Assembly (NCBI GenBank): GCA_017462505.1
Contig: JAFTQY010000055.1
Location: 1-33,744, forward strand
Direction of reading: 5' to 3'
Source of the DNA: Clostridia bacterium
Lineage (GTDB): Bacteria > Bacillota_A > Clostridia > Christensenellales > Borkfalkiaceae
Length of the DNA: 33,744 bases
The notes under the pieces are model-generated. The model was not told where the DNA came from and did not search any database. It was given only the letters and a program-made list of their open reading frames with translations. The position numbers were made by a program, and so were the translations under genes. Below, in pieces: positions 20,522 through 28,710 of this stretch (its first letter is position 1; every line of letters begins with the position of its first letter).

Positions 20522-22921
20522 ATGAACCAAAGAGCGATTGAAAAAACCGAACTCAATAAAATTTTGGCGCTTGTTTCAGAATACGCCGTAACGGACGGGG
20601 GCAAGGCAAAACTGACCGTTTTGCACCCCTCTTCGGACGTTTCGGAAACCAAAAAACGCCTTTGCCGCACGGAAGAGAGCGTAAAGCTTCTCTTTCAGCA
20701 CGGCATATCCAAGGTGGAATATTTTCCGCCCTTTTTTGATGAAATCGAACGGGCGAAAAAGGGCTCTGCGCTCACCTGCGGCGAGCTGTTAAAGGCGGAA
20801 AATCTGCTCCGTAGCGCAAGGATCGCGCACAAGAGTATTGCGGGCGTGAACGACGAAGAGATCAAGGACATGAAATCGCTTGCCGACCGTTTGTACTTTG
20901 ACGAAAATCTGGAAGAGGACATCCGCACGAAGATTTTAAGCGATACGGAAGTGAGCGATTACGCCAGCGACAAGCTGTATTCCGTCCGCCGTGAAATCCG
21001 CCTGTTAAACGAGCGTATCCGCGCGCGTTTGGCAGAGTATTTGACGGGCGCAGAGGGGAAATTTTTGCAAGACGGCATTATTACAATGCGCGATAACCGC
21101 TACGTTTTGCCCGTTCGCGCCGAATATAAACGCAATATCAAGGGCTTTATCCACGACCGCTCGGCGAGCGGCGCGACGTTCTTTATCGAACCGGAAGAAG
21201 TTTTGGAAATGAACAACGAACTGCGTTCTCTTGCCATCGACGAAAAGGAAGAGGTGGAGCGCATTTTGGGCGAGCTTTCCCGCCGCGTGGGCTTTATGGC
21301 GGACGAGCTTATCACCGATATTGACGTTTTGGAAGATATCGACGTGGCGTACGCACGCGCAGAATTTTCCTATAAGCTTTCCTGTGTAAAACCCGAAATC
21401 AACGGCGAGGGCGTGATCGCGATCGAACAGGGCAGACACCCGCTTATCGATCGCAAAAAGGTCGTGCCCGTATCCCTGTCTTTGGGTAAGGATTACCGTT
21501 TTCTTTTGATCAGCGGCCCGAACACGGGCGGTAAAACGGTCACGTTGAAGATGGTGGGGTTGTTTGCTTTGATGGCGATGAGCGGTCTGTTTATCCCCGC
21601 AAAATGCGCGGTCTTATCGACCTTTGACGAAATTTATTGCGACGTGGGCGACTCGCAGAGTATCGAAGAGAGCCTTTCCACGTTTTCGTCGCATATCACG
21701 AATATTATCGATATTGTCAACCGTGCGGACAAAAATTGTCTTGTGCTGATTGACGAGCTGGGGGGCGGTACAGACCCTGACGAGGGGCAGGCTTTGGCGA
21801 AAGCGATCGTTTCCCACCTGTTGCAAACGGGCTGTGCGGGCGTAGTCACCACCCACTATACGGCGTTGAAAGAATTTGCTTTTTCGGCAAAAGGTATTGA
21901 AAACGCATGTATGGAATTTGACGCGAACACCTTACAACCGCTGTACGTCATGCACATAGGCTTGCCGGGGTCGAGTAATGCACTTGCGATTTCGCGGCGG
22001 TTGGGTTTAAAGGAAAGTATTCTGCAAGACGCGCTTTCCAACCTGTCCGAGGACGCGCAAAAATTTGAAAATATCGTCCGCACGGCGGAGGAAAGCCGTA
22101 TCGCCGCAGAAGAAAGCTTAAAGCAAGCCAACGCCTTAAAATCCGAATGGCAGGAAAAATTGCAGGAGCTTGAAACAGAGCGCAATAAATTAAAGAGAGA
22201 AAAGGAAAAATTGTTCACGTCCGCAAAAGCGGAAAGTCGGCGTATCATCAACGAGCGCACGGCGGACGCGGAAGAGCTCTTGCACGAAATTGAAGAAATT
22301 TTTGCTCGCGAAAATTTATCGGAGGGCGATTTAATCAAGGCGAGAACGCTCAAAAACAAGCTCGCCGATAAAGCGTTCGAGAGCGAACACGAGGACGAAT
22401 ATACGCCGCAATACGCGCCCGTAAAGGCAAACGAATTAAAGGTGGGCGGCACGGTGTTTGTAAAAACGTTGAATCAACAGGGGATCGTGCAAAATATCCG
22501 CTTGCAAAAGGGCGAGGCGGAGATCCTTTGTGGCAGTATTCGCATGCGGAGCAAAATTTCCGAGCTTTTTGTTGTAATTAAACCGCCGAAAGCACAAACT
22601 AAGACCAAGGCGCAAAAATGGAAGAAATCGGGCACGGAGCACGTGCAGGTCACCAAATCCTTACAACCCAAGCGTACGTCGTCGTTGGAAATCAACGTGA
22701 TTGGGCTGACGGTACACGAGGCTTTGCCCGAAATCGAGGGATTTTTAGACACGGCGGTGATATCGAATTTGGAAGAAGTCCGCATTGTGCACGGTATGGG
22801 CACGGGCAAACTCCGTGCGGGCATACACGATTTTTTACGCACACACAGAAACGTAGCCGAATACCGCCTTGGCAAATACGGCGAGGGGGATACGGGGGTC
22901 ACGATCGTCAAATTGAAATAA
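20522..22921 (+). CDS. mutS2: Endonuclease MutS2 (RqcU-like)
   Basis: The 799-residue protein has MutS-like core and clamp helices, an ATPase domain with Walker A GPNTGGKT (about 335-342), Walker B LIDELGGGTDP, a long charged coiled coil (about 510-640), a KOW-like segment (KVGGTVFVKTLNQQGIV) and a C-terminal Smr domain (VIGLTVHEALPEIEGFLD to the end, with HGMGTGKLR). In Bacillus, MutS2 splits collided ribosomes and feeds quality control; in other bacteria it suppresses recombination. The mismatch-recognition domain of true MutS is absent. AAGGAAAAC precedes the ATG, 15 bases after the U32 gene. Confidence 0.96.
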   Translation: MNQRAIEKTELNKILALVSEYAVTDGGKAKLTVLHPSSDVSETKKRLCRTEESVKLLFQHGISKVEYFPPFFDEIERAKKGSALTCGELLKAENLLRSARIAHKSIAGVNDEEIKDMKSLADRLYFDENLEEDIRTKILSDTEVSDYASDKLYSVRREIRLLNERIRARLAEYLTGAEGKFLQDGIITMRDNRYVLPVRAEYKRNIKGFIHDRSASGATFFIEPEEVLEMNNELRSLAIDEKEEVERILGELSRRVGFMADELITDIDVLEDIDVAYARAEFSYKLSCVKPEINGEGVIAIEQGRHPLIDRKKVVPVSLSLGKDYRFLLISGPNTGGKTVTLKMVGLFALMAMSGLFIPAKCAVLSTFDEIYCDVGDSQSIEESLSTFSSHITNIIDIVNRADKNCLVLIDELGGGTDPDEGQALAKAIVSHLLQTGCAGVVTTHYTALKEFAFSAKGIENACMEFDANTLQPLYVMHIGLPGSSNALAISRRLGLKESILQDALSNLSEDAQKFENIVRTAEESRIAAEESLKQANALKSEWQEKLQELETERNKLKREKEKLFTSAKAESRRIINERTADAEELLHEIEEIFARENLSEGDLIKARTLKNKLADKAFESEHEDEYTPQYAPVKANELKVGGTVFVKTLNQQGIVQNIRLQKGEAEILCGSIRMRSKISELFVVIKPPKAQTKTKAQKWKKSGTEHVQVTKSLQPKRTSSLEINVIGLTVHEALPEIEGFLDTAVISNLEEVRIVHGMGTGKLRAGIHDFLRTHRNVAEYRLGKYGEGDTGVTIVKLK

Positions 22922-22971
22922 ATCGCGGACGGATTTTTCCCTTTTGCGCATAACCGAGAGAAAAGAAAAAT

Positions 22972-22998
22972 AGGATAAACCAAAATCCTTTTTTTTCG
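22972..22998 (+). terminator. Weak terminator-like hairpin
   Basis: AGGAT (22972-22976) and ATCCT (22985-22989) pair over an 8-base loop, followed by a run of Ts. The stem is short, so read-through into the deacetylase gene is likely. Confidence 0.35.
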
Positions 22999-23007
22999 AG
23001 GTGTGTT

Positions 23008-23748
23008 TTGAAAAAATCCAAAAAAAGACCGCTCTTATCCGACTTGCGCATGAAAATTGCCTCAAACCTTGTGCTTAGCGTACTCGTTTTAACGATCGGC
23101 GTGCTTTGTCTTGCGCCCATGGAAAAGACGGTGGCGATCGACGGCAAGCAGACAAAGATATACCGTAGCGCGGGCGAAAACGGCAAGGGCGTGTCCTTGA
23201 TGTTTAACGTTTACTGGGGCACGGACGAGGTCTATCAAATTTTAGATATTTTAGAAACGCACAGCGCAAAAGCGACCTTTTTTATCGGCGGCTGTTGGGC
23301 GGACGATAATGTGGATTGTTTGCGGGATATTTACGCCAAGGGTCACGAAATCGGCAATCACGGGTATTTCCATAAATCGCACGATAAGCTCAGCACATTG
23401 CAAAATCAGCAGGAAATTTCTAATTGCAACCGATTTATCGAGCTGGCGATCGGGGAAAAACCTACCCTGTTTGCGCCGCCGTCGGGTGCGTACGGAAACA
23501 ATATGCTCACCGCTTGTCAAGCCTTGAATATGACGACGATTTTATGGTCGAAAGACACGATCGACTGGCGGGATAAGGACAGGGCTTTGATTTATCAGCG
23601 CGCGACGAAAAACGTGGAAAAAGGGGATTTTATTTTGATGCATCCCATGGCGGAAACGGCGGCTGCGCTAAACGATATTTTGACTTATTATAAAAACAAC
23701 GGATTGGAAACCGTGACGGTTTCCGATAACTTACAGGAGAACGGATAG
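23008..23748 (+). CDS. Membrane-anchored polysaccharide deacetylase (YlxY-like NodB domain)
   Basis: The 246-residue protein has a basic N-terminus and one membrane segment (about 16-38), so the NodB domain faces the wall. Motifs: SLMFNVYWGTDEV (motif 1), KATFFIGG, HEIGNHGYFHKSH (metal His pair), FAPPSGAYG (motif 3), DTIDW (motif 4) and ILMHPMAETAAAL (motif 5). Motif 1 has Asn-Val where the usual TFDDG has the catalytic Asp pair, as I recall for YlxY relatives. Peptidoglycan or another wall polymer is the presumed substrate, and activity may be reduced. TTG 23008 is used, after GAGGTG. The next gene is an M16 peptidase, matching the Bacillus ylxY-mlpA order. Confidence 0.85.
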   Translation: MKKSKKRPLLSDLRMKIASNLVLSVLVLTIGVLCLAPMEKTVAIDGKQTKIYRSAGENGKGVSLMFNVYWGTDEVYQILDILETHSAKATFFIGGCWADDNVDCLRDIYAKGHEIGNHGYFHKSHDKLSTLQNQQEISNCNRFIELAIGEKPTLFAPPSGAYGNNMLTACQALNMTTILWSKDTIDWRDKDRALIYQRATKNVEKGDFILMHPMAETAAALNDILTYYKNNGLETVTVSDNLQENG

Positions 23749-24987
23749 ATGGTATACGAAAAGAGATACGACAACGGACTGCGGCTCGTGGTCAAAAATA
23801 TGGAAGGGCTGATGTCGGTGACGATGGGGATTCTCGTCGGCACGGGCGCGGGCGTGGAAACGGACAAAGAGGACGGCATTTCGCATTTTATCGAACACAT
23901 GCAGTTTAAGGGCACGCAAAAACGCAACGCCTTTGAAATTTCCGACGCATTCGATCGGATCGGCGCGCAGGTCAACGCCTTTACGGGTAAAGACGTTACC
24001 TGTTATTATTCCAAATGTACGTCCGATCACACGGCGGATTGTTTTGAGCTGCTGTCCGATTTATTTTTGAACGCGACCTATCCCGAAGAGGAAATGGCGC
24101 GGGAAAAAGGGGTGATCTGCGAGGAGATTTCCATGAACGAAGACACCCCCGAGGACTTGTGCTTGGACTTGCTGGCAAACGCTTTTTACGGCAAGGAAAA
24201 TTACGGTAGAAATATCCTCGGTAGCATAAAAAACGTCCAAGGCTTTACGCTTGACGACGTGCAAAAATACAAACGCGCGCGGTACTGCCCCGAAAATATC
24301 GTCGTTTCCTTTGCAGGCGGCGTGGATATGGCAACGGCGCAATCGCTCGTTGAAACGTACTTTGGCAAGCTGGAAAAGGGCGAGTTTGAGGACAGAAAAC
24401 CCAAAATCATCAAACAGCATTTAAGCCTTGTCAAGCAAAAGCCGATTGAACAAATGCACATAGCCATCGCCTATCCGTCCGTTTGCCGCGGTGATGAGCG
24501 CGAAGATATGGTCAGCGCGATCAACGGAATTTTCGGTGGCTCGATGAGCGCGCGGCTCTTCCAAGAAGTGCGTGAAAAGCGCGGGCTTGCGTACTCGGTG
24601 TATTCGTATATTGCTTCCTTTCCCGAGGCGGCAACGCAAAACGTGTACGCGGGCGTAAATCCCGCCAAAGCGGACGAGGCGTATCAGGCGATACGGGACG
24701 TGGTGGCGTCGCTTAAAAAGGACGGTATCACCGAGGACGAATTTTTGCGCAGTAGAGAGCAGATGAAATCGGGCATGTTTTTCAGCAACGAAAGCAGTAA
24801 TGCGCAGATGCTTTTGTACGGCAAATATATGCTGTACTTTAACAAAATCTTTGATTTTGAGGACAAGCTCAACCGTATCAACGCCATGACCTACGACGAG
24901 GCGCGCGACGTGCTTTCGATCATGTTCAACGAAGAGGAAAAAGCGGTGGCTGTGGTGGGGAACACCGACAAGCCGTTTGCTCTTTAA
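23749..24987 (+). CDS. M16-family zinc metallopeptidase (MlpA/YmxG-like)
   Basis: The 412-residue protein has the inverted zinc motif HFIEH (His46, Glu49, His50), with the third ligand Glu126 in CEEISMNEDTPED at the usual distance. The C-terminal half carries the R/Y substrate-binding pattern (REKRGLAYSVYSYIASF). It is the short processing-peptidase form (MPP/YmxG type) rather than the long pitrilysin form. No signal peptide is visible, so it is cytoplasmic. Substrates are unknown in most bacteria. AGGAGA overlaps the end of the deacetylase gene, and the ATG directly follows that stop, so the two are coupled. Confidence 0.93.
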   Translation: MVYEKRYDNGLRLVVKNMEGLMSVTMGILVGTGAGVETDKEDGISHFIEHMQFKGTQKRNAFEISDAFDRIGAQVNAFTGKDVTCYYSKCTSDHTADCFELLSDLFLNATYPEEEMAREKGVICEEISMNEDTPEDLCLDLLANAFYGKENYGRNILGSIKNVQGFTLDDVQKYKRARYCPENIVVSFAGGVDMATAQSLVETYFGKLEKGEFEDRKPKIIKQHLSLVKQKPIEQMHIAIAYPSVCRGDEREDMVSAINGIFGGSMSARLFQEVREKRGLAYSVYSYIASFPEAATQNVYAGVNPAKADEAYQAIRDVVASLKKDGITEDEFLRSREQMKSGMFFSNESSNAQMLLYGKYMLYFNKIFDFEDKLNRINAMTYDEARDVLSIMFNEEEKAVAVVGNTDKPFAL

Positions 24988-25007
24988 AGATGTCGGGCGA
25001 GGTTAAA

Positions 25008-25481
25008 ATGGGCTTTCCGCCCGTATACAATACAAATAGCCGCATCTTGATTTTAGGCAGTTTTCCGTCGGTGAAAAGCCGTGAAATATCCTTTTATTAC
25101 GGCAATAAGCAAAACCGATTTTGGAAAACGGTGTGCGGATTTTTTGGGGAAGAAATCCCCGAAAACGTGGACGGAAAAAAGGACTTTTTGCTCCGTAACA
25201 AAATCGCGCTGTGGGATATGGCGGTTTCCTGTGAAATAGAGGGCTCTGCGGACGCGTCTGTGAAGAATGCAAAGCTCGCCGATTTGGGCGAGATATTCAA
25301 GGCGGCGAAAATCGAAAAAATATTATTAAACGGCGCGTTGGCGTATCAGTTATTTATGCAAAAATATGCCGCAATCGATATTCCGCACGTAAAAATGCCG
25401 TCTACCAGCCCCGCAAACCCGCGGTTCAACCCGCAAATCTGGGAAAAAGAATTGTATGAAGTATTCCGAATTTATCGATGA
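25008..25481 (+). CDS. DNA-deoxyinosine (hypoxanthine) glycosylase, UDG superfamily
   Basis: The 157-residue protein resembles hypoxanthine-DNA glycosylases (UDG family 6). It has LGSFPSVKSREISFYYGNKQNRFW in the N-terminal part, the active-site and stacking loop, and the late motif MPSTSPANPRFN. It should remove hypoxanthine, formed by adenine deamination, from DNA. GAGGT four bases before ATG 25008 and the family-like start MGFPPVYN favour this start; an in-frame ATG at 24990 adds six residues but has no ribosome site. It overlaps the following alkylation-repair gene by 26 bases, so the two repair enzymes are translated together. Confidence 0.85.
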   Translation: MGFPPVYNTNSRILILGSFPSVKSREISFYYGNKQNRFWKTVCGFFGEEIPENVDGKKDFLLRNKIALWDMAVSCEIEGSADASVKNAKLADLGEIFKAAKIEKILLNGALAYQLFMQKYAAIDIPHVKMPSTSPANPRFNPQIWEKELYEVFRIYR

Positions 25482-26133
25482 ATTAAAATCGTACGCCGAA
25501 GAGATGTATGCGGCATTTCATCGCAGTTTGACGCCGACACAGTATAAAATTCTGGGCGTTCGTGTACCAATCATGCGGAAATTAGCCTACAAATACAAGG
25601 CTTGCGTGGACGAGTTGTTTGCCTTTCCCGACGAATATTACGAAACGGTTTTTGTCAAATTGACTGTCGTTTCCTTACTCCCGTATACCGAATTTGTAAA
25701 ACGCGTAAAGGGATGCGTTGTGCTTATGGATAACTGGGCGCATTGCGATTCGTTCCAGGCAAAATGTATACGCAGTCATCGTGCGGATTTTTTGCCGATT
25801 TTGGAAGAATTGTTTTCGCACGGCGGCGAATATTTTGAACGTTACGTCTTGGTCACTTTACTTAGCGAATATATGCGAGAAGAATATCTGCCGCTGATAG
25901 AAAGCTATATCCGTCGCGCGGATTGTTCCAAATACTACGTACATATGGCGGTGGCGTGGCTCACCGCGGAAATTCTCGTGAAATTTTACGATCAAGGCGT
26001 TTTACTGCTACGAAAGGGGATTTTGGATACGAGAACGCATAACAAGGCGATACAAAAAGCGATCGAAAGTTATCGCTTGACCAACGAACAAAAAGAGAGT
26101 TTGCGCTCTCTAAAAATAAAAACAAAAAGGTAA
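25456..26133 (+). CDS. AlkD-like DNA alkylation repair protein (HEAT-repeat glycosylase)
   Basis: The 225-residue, almost all-helical protein matches the AlkC/AlkD HEAT-like family, DNA glycosylases that excise N3- and N7-alkyl purines without base flipping. Family phrases are ILGVRVPIMRKLAYKY (about 33-48), LMDNWAHCDSF (with the Trp/Asp region around 94-100) and DTRTHNKAIQKAIESYR near the C-terminus. The start lies inside the end of the glycosylase gene; AAAAGAATTG is a weak ribosome site, consistent with coupling. Three bases separate its stop from tex. Confidence 0.88.
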   Translation: MKYSEFIDELKSYAEEMYAAFHRSLTPTQYKILGVRVPIMRKLAYKYKACVDELFAFPDEYYETVFVKLTVVSLLPYTEFVKRVKGCVVLMDNWAHCDSFQAKCIRSHRADFLPILEELFSHGGEYFERYVLVTLLSEYMREEYLPLIESYIRRADCSKYYVHMAVAWLTAEILVKFYDQGVLLLRKGILDTRTHNKAIQKAIESYRLTNEQKESLRSLKIKTKR

Positions 26134-26136
26134 TTT

Positions 26137-28305
26137 ATGGACATTTTACAAACGATTACGCAAGAATTTAACTTACACCCTACGCACGTAAAAAATATCG
26201 TTTCGCTCATCGACGAGGGGAACACGATCCCGTTTATCGCGCGTTATAGAAAGGAAATGACGGGGGCTTGCGACGACCAAGTGTTGCGTGCGCTTTCCGA
26301 TCGTCTTACATATTTGCGAAACCTCGAAAAGCGCAAGGAAGAGGTGGCAAACGCGATCACCGAACAGGGCAAAATGACGGACGAGATCACGGCGGCGCTT
26401 GCAAAAGCGGTCACGTTGACGGAAGTGGAGGATATCTACCGTCCGTACAAGCAAAAACGCAAAACGCGCGCTTCGGTTGCTATCGCGAAAGGATTACAGC
26501 CCCTTGCCGACGCTATTTTGGCGCAGAATAAAGCGCTGGACGTGCGCGCAGAGGCGGAAAAATACCTTTCCGAAGAAGTAAAAACGGCGGACGAGGCGAT
26601 CGCGGGCGCGCAGGATATCATTGCGGAAATTGTTTCCGACGACGCGGCAACCCGTAAAAAACTCCGTAATTTCTTCTTTAATCACGGCAACATTTCCTCC
26701 TCGTACGCCAAGGGAAAAGAGGCGGAGGACGAAAAGAAAACGTACGGCATGTACGCGGATTATTGTGAGCCTGTAAGCGAGGCGAAAAGCCACCGTATTT
26801 TGGCTCTCAACCGCGGCGAAAAGGAAGAATTTTTAAAGGTATCTATCGTCGTGGACGGGGATTTTGCAAAGCGTATCGCGGCGGCTGCCTTTTTAAAGGA
26901 CGGCGGCGAAAGCAGTAAAATCGTAAAAGCGGCGGCAGAGGACGGGTACGACCGCTTGATCGCGCCGTCGATCGAACGCGAGGTGCGCGCACAGCTCTTT
27001 GACGAGGCAAGCGAACAGGCGATTAAAATGTTCGAGCTGAACTTAAAACCCTTGTTGATGCAACCGCCCGTCAAGGATAAAATCACGATGGGTTGGGACC
27101 CTGCGTACAGAACGGGTTGCAAAATCTGCGTCGTAGACGGTACGGGCAAGGTCTTAGATAAGACGGTCGTTTTCCCCACGCCCCCGCAAAACAAGACGGT
27201 TGAGGCAAAAATCGAACTCAAAAAATTGATTGCAAAGCACGGCGTAGAGGTTATTTCTTGCGGCAACGGCACGGCAAGCAAGGAAAGCGAAATTTTTATC
27301 GCGGAACTCATCAAGGAAATCAAGGCGGAAACGGGCAGAGAAGTAGGGTATGTGATCGTCAACGAGGCGGGCGCGTCCGTGTATTCGGCAAGCGCGCTCG
27401 GCGCGGAAGAATTCCCTGATTACGACGTTACGGCGCGTAGCGCAGTGTCGATTGCACGCCGTTTGCAGGACCCGCTTGCGGAGCTTATCAAAATCGACCC
27501 GAAATCCATCGGCGTTGGACAATACCAGCACGACATGAACGAAAAACGCTTGGATAGCGCTCTTTCTGGCGTTTTGGAAGATTGTGTAAACAGCGTCGGC
27601 GTGGATTTGAACACGGCAAGCGTTTCGCTCTTGAAATTTGTGTCGGGGCTGAACTCGTCCGTGGCGAAAAATATCGTGGCGTATCGCGAAAGCAACGGCA
27701 GATTTATTTCCCGCAAGCAGCTTTTGAAAGTGCCCAAGCTCGGCGAAAAAGCGTACACGCAATGCGCGGGGTTCTTGCGTATCGACGGCGGCGAAGACAT
27801 TTTGGATAATACGGCGGTACACCCCGAATCGTATAAAAAAGCGGAAAAATTGCTCTCGCTGTTCTCGTACACCAAAGAGGATGTAAAGGCGCGCAGGATT
27901 GCCGATCTGCGCCAAAAAATCAAGGCGTACGGCGAAGAAAAGGCGGCAAAGGAAAGCAAACTGGACAAAGCGACCATGAACGATATCGTAACTGAGCTTA
28001 TGAAACCGGGCAGAGATATCCGCGAGGGCTTGCCCGCGCCTACGCTCCGCAAAGACGTTATGGGCATTGAAGATTTAAAGGTGGGCATGGAGCTCACGGG
28101 CACGGTGCGCAACGTCGTCGATTTCGGCGCGTTTATCGATATCGGCGTGCATCAGGACGGGCTCGTTCACATTTCCGAAATCACGGAACGGTATATCAAA
28201 CACCCGTCGGAGGTGTTAAAGGTAGGGCAAATCGTACAGGTTTGGGTCAAAGACGTAGACGTGAAAAAGAACCGTATCGGCTTGACGATGAAAAAGAAAA
28301 AATAA
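26137..28305 (+). CDS. tex: Tex-family RNA-binding transcription accessory protein
   Basis: The 722-residue protein has the Tex layout: an N-terminal helical region (NTIPFIARYRKEMTGACDDQVLR), a YqgF/RNase H-like core (DPAYRTGCKICVVDGTGK, about 326-343), helix-hairpin-helix units (VGVDLNTASVSLLKFVSGL, KVPKLGEKAYTQCAGFL) and a C-terminal S1 domain (about 645-718, VGMELTGTVRNVVDFGAFIDIGVHQDGLVHISE). Tex binds nucleic acids and affects transcription; the exact role varies. AAGGT lies before the ATG. This is the last gene of the long repair-rich run; the acpP promoter begins 15 bases after its stop. Confidence 0.95.
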   Translation: MDILQTITQEFNLHPTHVKNIVSLIDEGNTIPFIARYRKEMTGACDDQVLRALSDRLTYLRNLEKRKEEVANAITEQGKMTDEITAALAKAVTLTEVEDIYRPYKQKRKTRASVAIAKGLQPLADAILAQNKALDVRAEAEKYLSEEVKTADEAIAGAQDIIAEIVSDDAATRKKLRNFFFNHGNISSSYAKGKEAEDEKKTYGMYADYCEPVSEAKSHRILALNRGEKEEFLKVSIVVDGDFAKRIAAAAFLKDGGESSKIVKAAAEDGYDRLIAPSIEREVRAQLFDEASEQAIKMFELNLKPLLMQPPVKDKITMGWDPAYRTGCKICVVDGTGKVLDKTVVFPTPPQNKTVEAKIELKKLIAKHGVEVISCGNGTASKESEIFIAELIKEIKAETGREVGYVIVNEAGASVYSASALGAEEFPDYDVTARSAVSIARRLQDPLAELIKIDPKSIGVGQYQHDMNEKRLDSALSGVLEDCVNSVGVDLNTASVSLLKFVSGLNSSVAKNIVAYRESNGRFISRKQLLKVPKLGEKAYTQCAGFLRIDGGEDILDNTAVHPESYKKAEKLLSLFSYTKEDVKARRIADLRQKIKAYGEEKAAKESKLDKATMNDIVTELMKPGRDIREGLPAPTLRKDVMGIEDLKVGMELTGTVRNVVDFGAFIDIGVHQDGLVHISEITERYIKHPSEVLKVGQIVQVWVKDVDVKKNRIGLTMKKKK

Positions 28306-28320
28306 ATGTCATATAAATAC

Positions 28321-28349
28321 TTGACATTTGGTAAAGTTTGTATTAAAAT
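28321..28349 (+). promoter_or_regulatory. acpP promoter
   Basis: TTGACA (28321-28326), a 17-base spacer and TAAAAT (28344-28349). It gives a leader of about 40 bases with GGAGG before the ATG. Confidence 0.75.
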
Positions 28350-28394
28350 AATAAAGTAAAGTTGAAAAAACTTTGAAAACGGAGGACAAATACT

Positions 28395-28619
28395 ATGTTG
28401 GAAAAAATTCAAGGTATGCTTGCAGACGCACTTAACATTTCTGTTGATAAAGTAACGGCTGACGCGAAAATTGTGGAAGATCTCGGCGCGGACTCGTTGG
28501 ACGTTGTAGAACTTTTGAGCCAGCTCGAAGACGAATTCGGTATCATTATCCCCGACGAAGAAGTAGAATCGTTGGTTACGGTAGCGGACGTTGCGGCTGC
28601 AATTGAAAAGCTTGTTTAA
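28395..28619 (+). CDS. acpP: Acyl carrier protein
   Basis: The 74-residue acidic helical protein has the phosphopantetheine site GADSLDVVEL, Ser34. It carries growing acyl chains in fatty-acid synthesis. CGGAGGACAAATACT before ATG is a strong ribosome site. It stands alone between its own promoter and a terminator, not in a fab cluster, which is a little unusual. No FapR-like operator is visible. No carrier-protein synthase or ketosynthase is in the window. Confidence 0.97.
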   Translation: MLEKIQGMLADALNISVDKVTADAKIVEDLGADSLDVVELLSQLEDEFGIIIPDEEVESLVTVADVAAAIEKLV

Positions 28620-28640
28620 TAGTCTTTGAAACACAAAGAG

Positions 28641-28670
28641 GGTTTCCGCTTTTCGACGGAAACCTTTTTT
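28641..28670 (+). terminator. Terminator after acpP
   Basis: A perfect 8-bp stem, GGTTTCCG (28641-28648) with CGGAAACC (28657-28664), is followed by six Ts. Confidence 0.92.
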
Positions 28671-28710
28671 ACTACAATTTTACGTAAAGCTCTAAAAAGG
28701 ATAAACTGGT

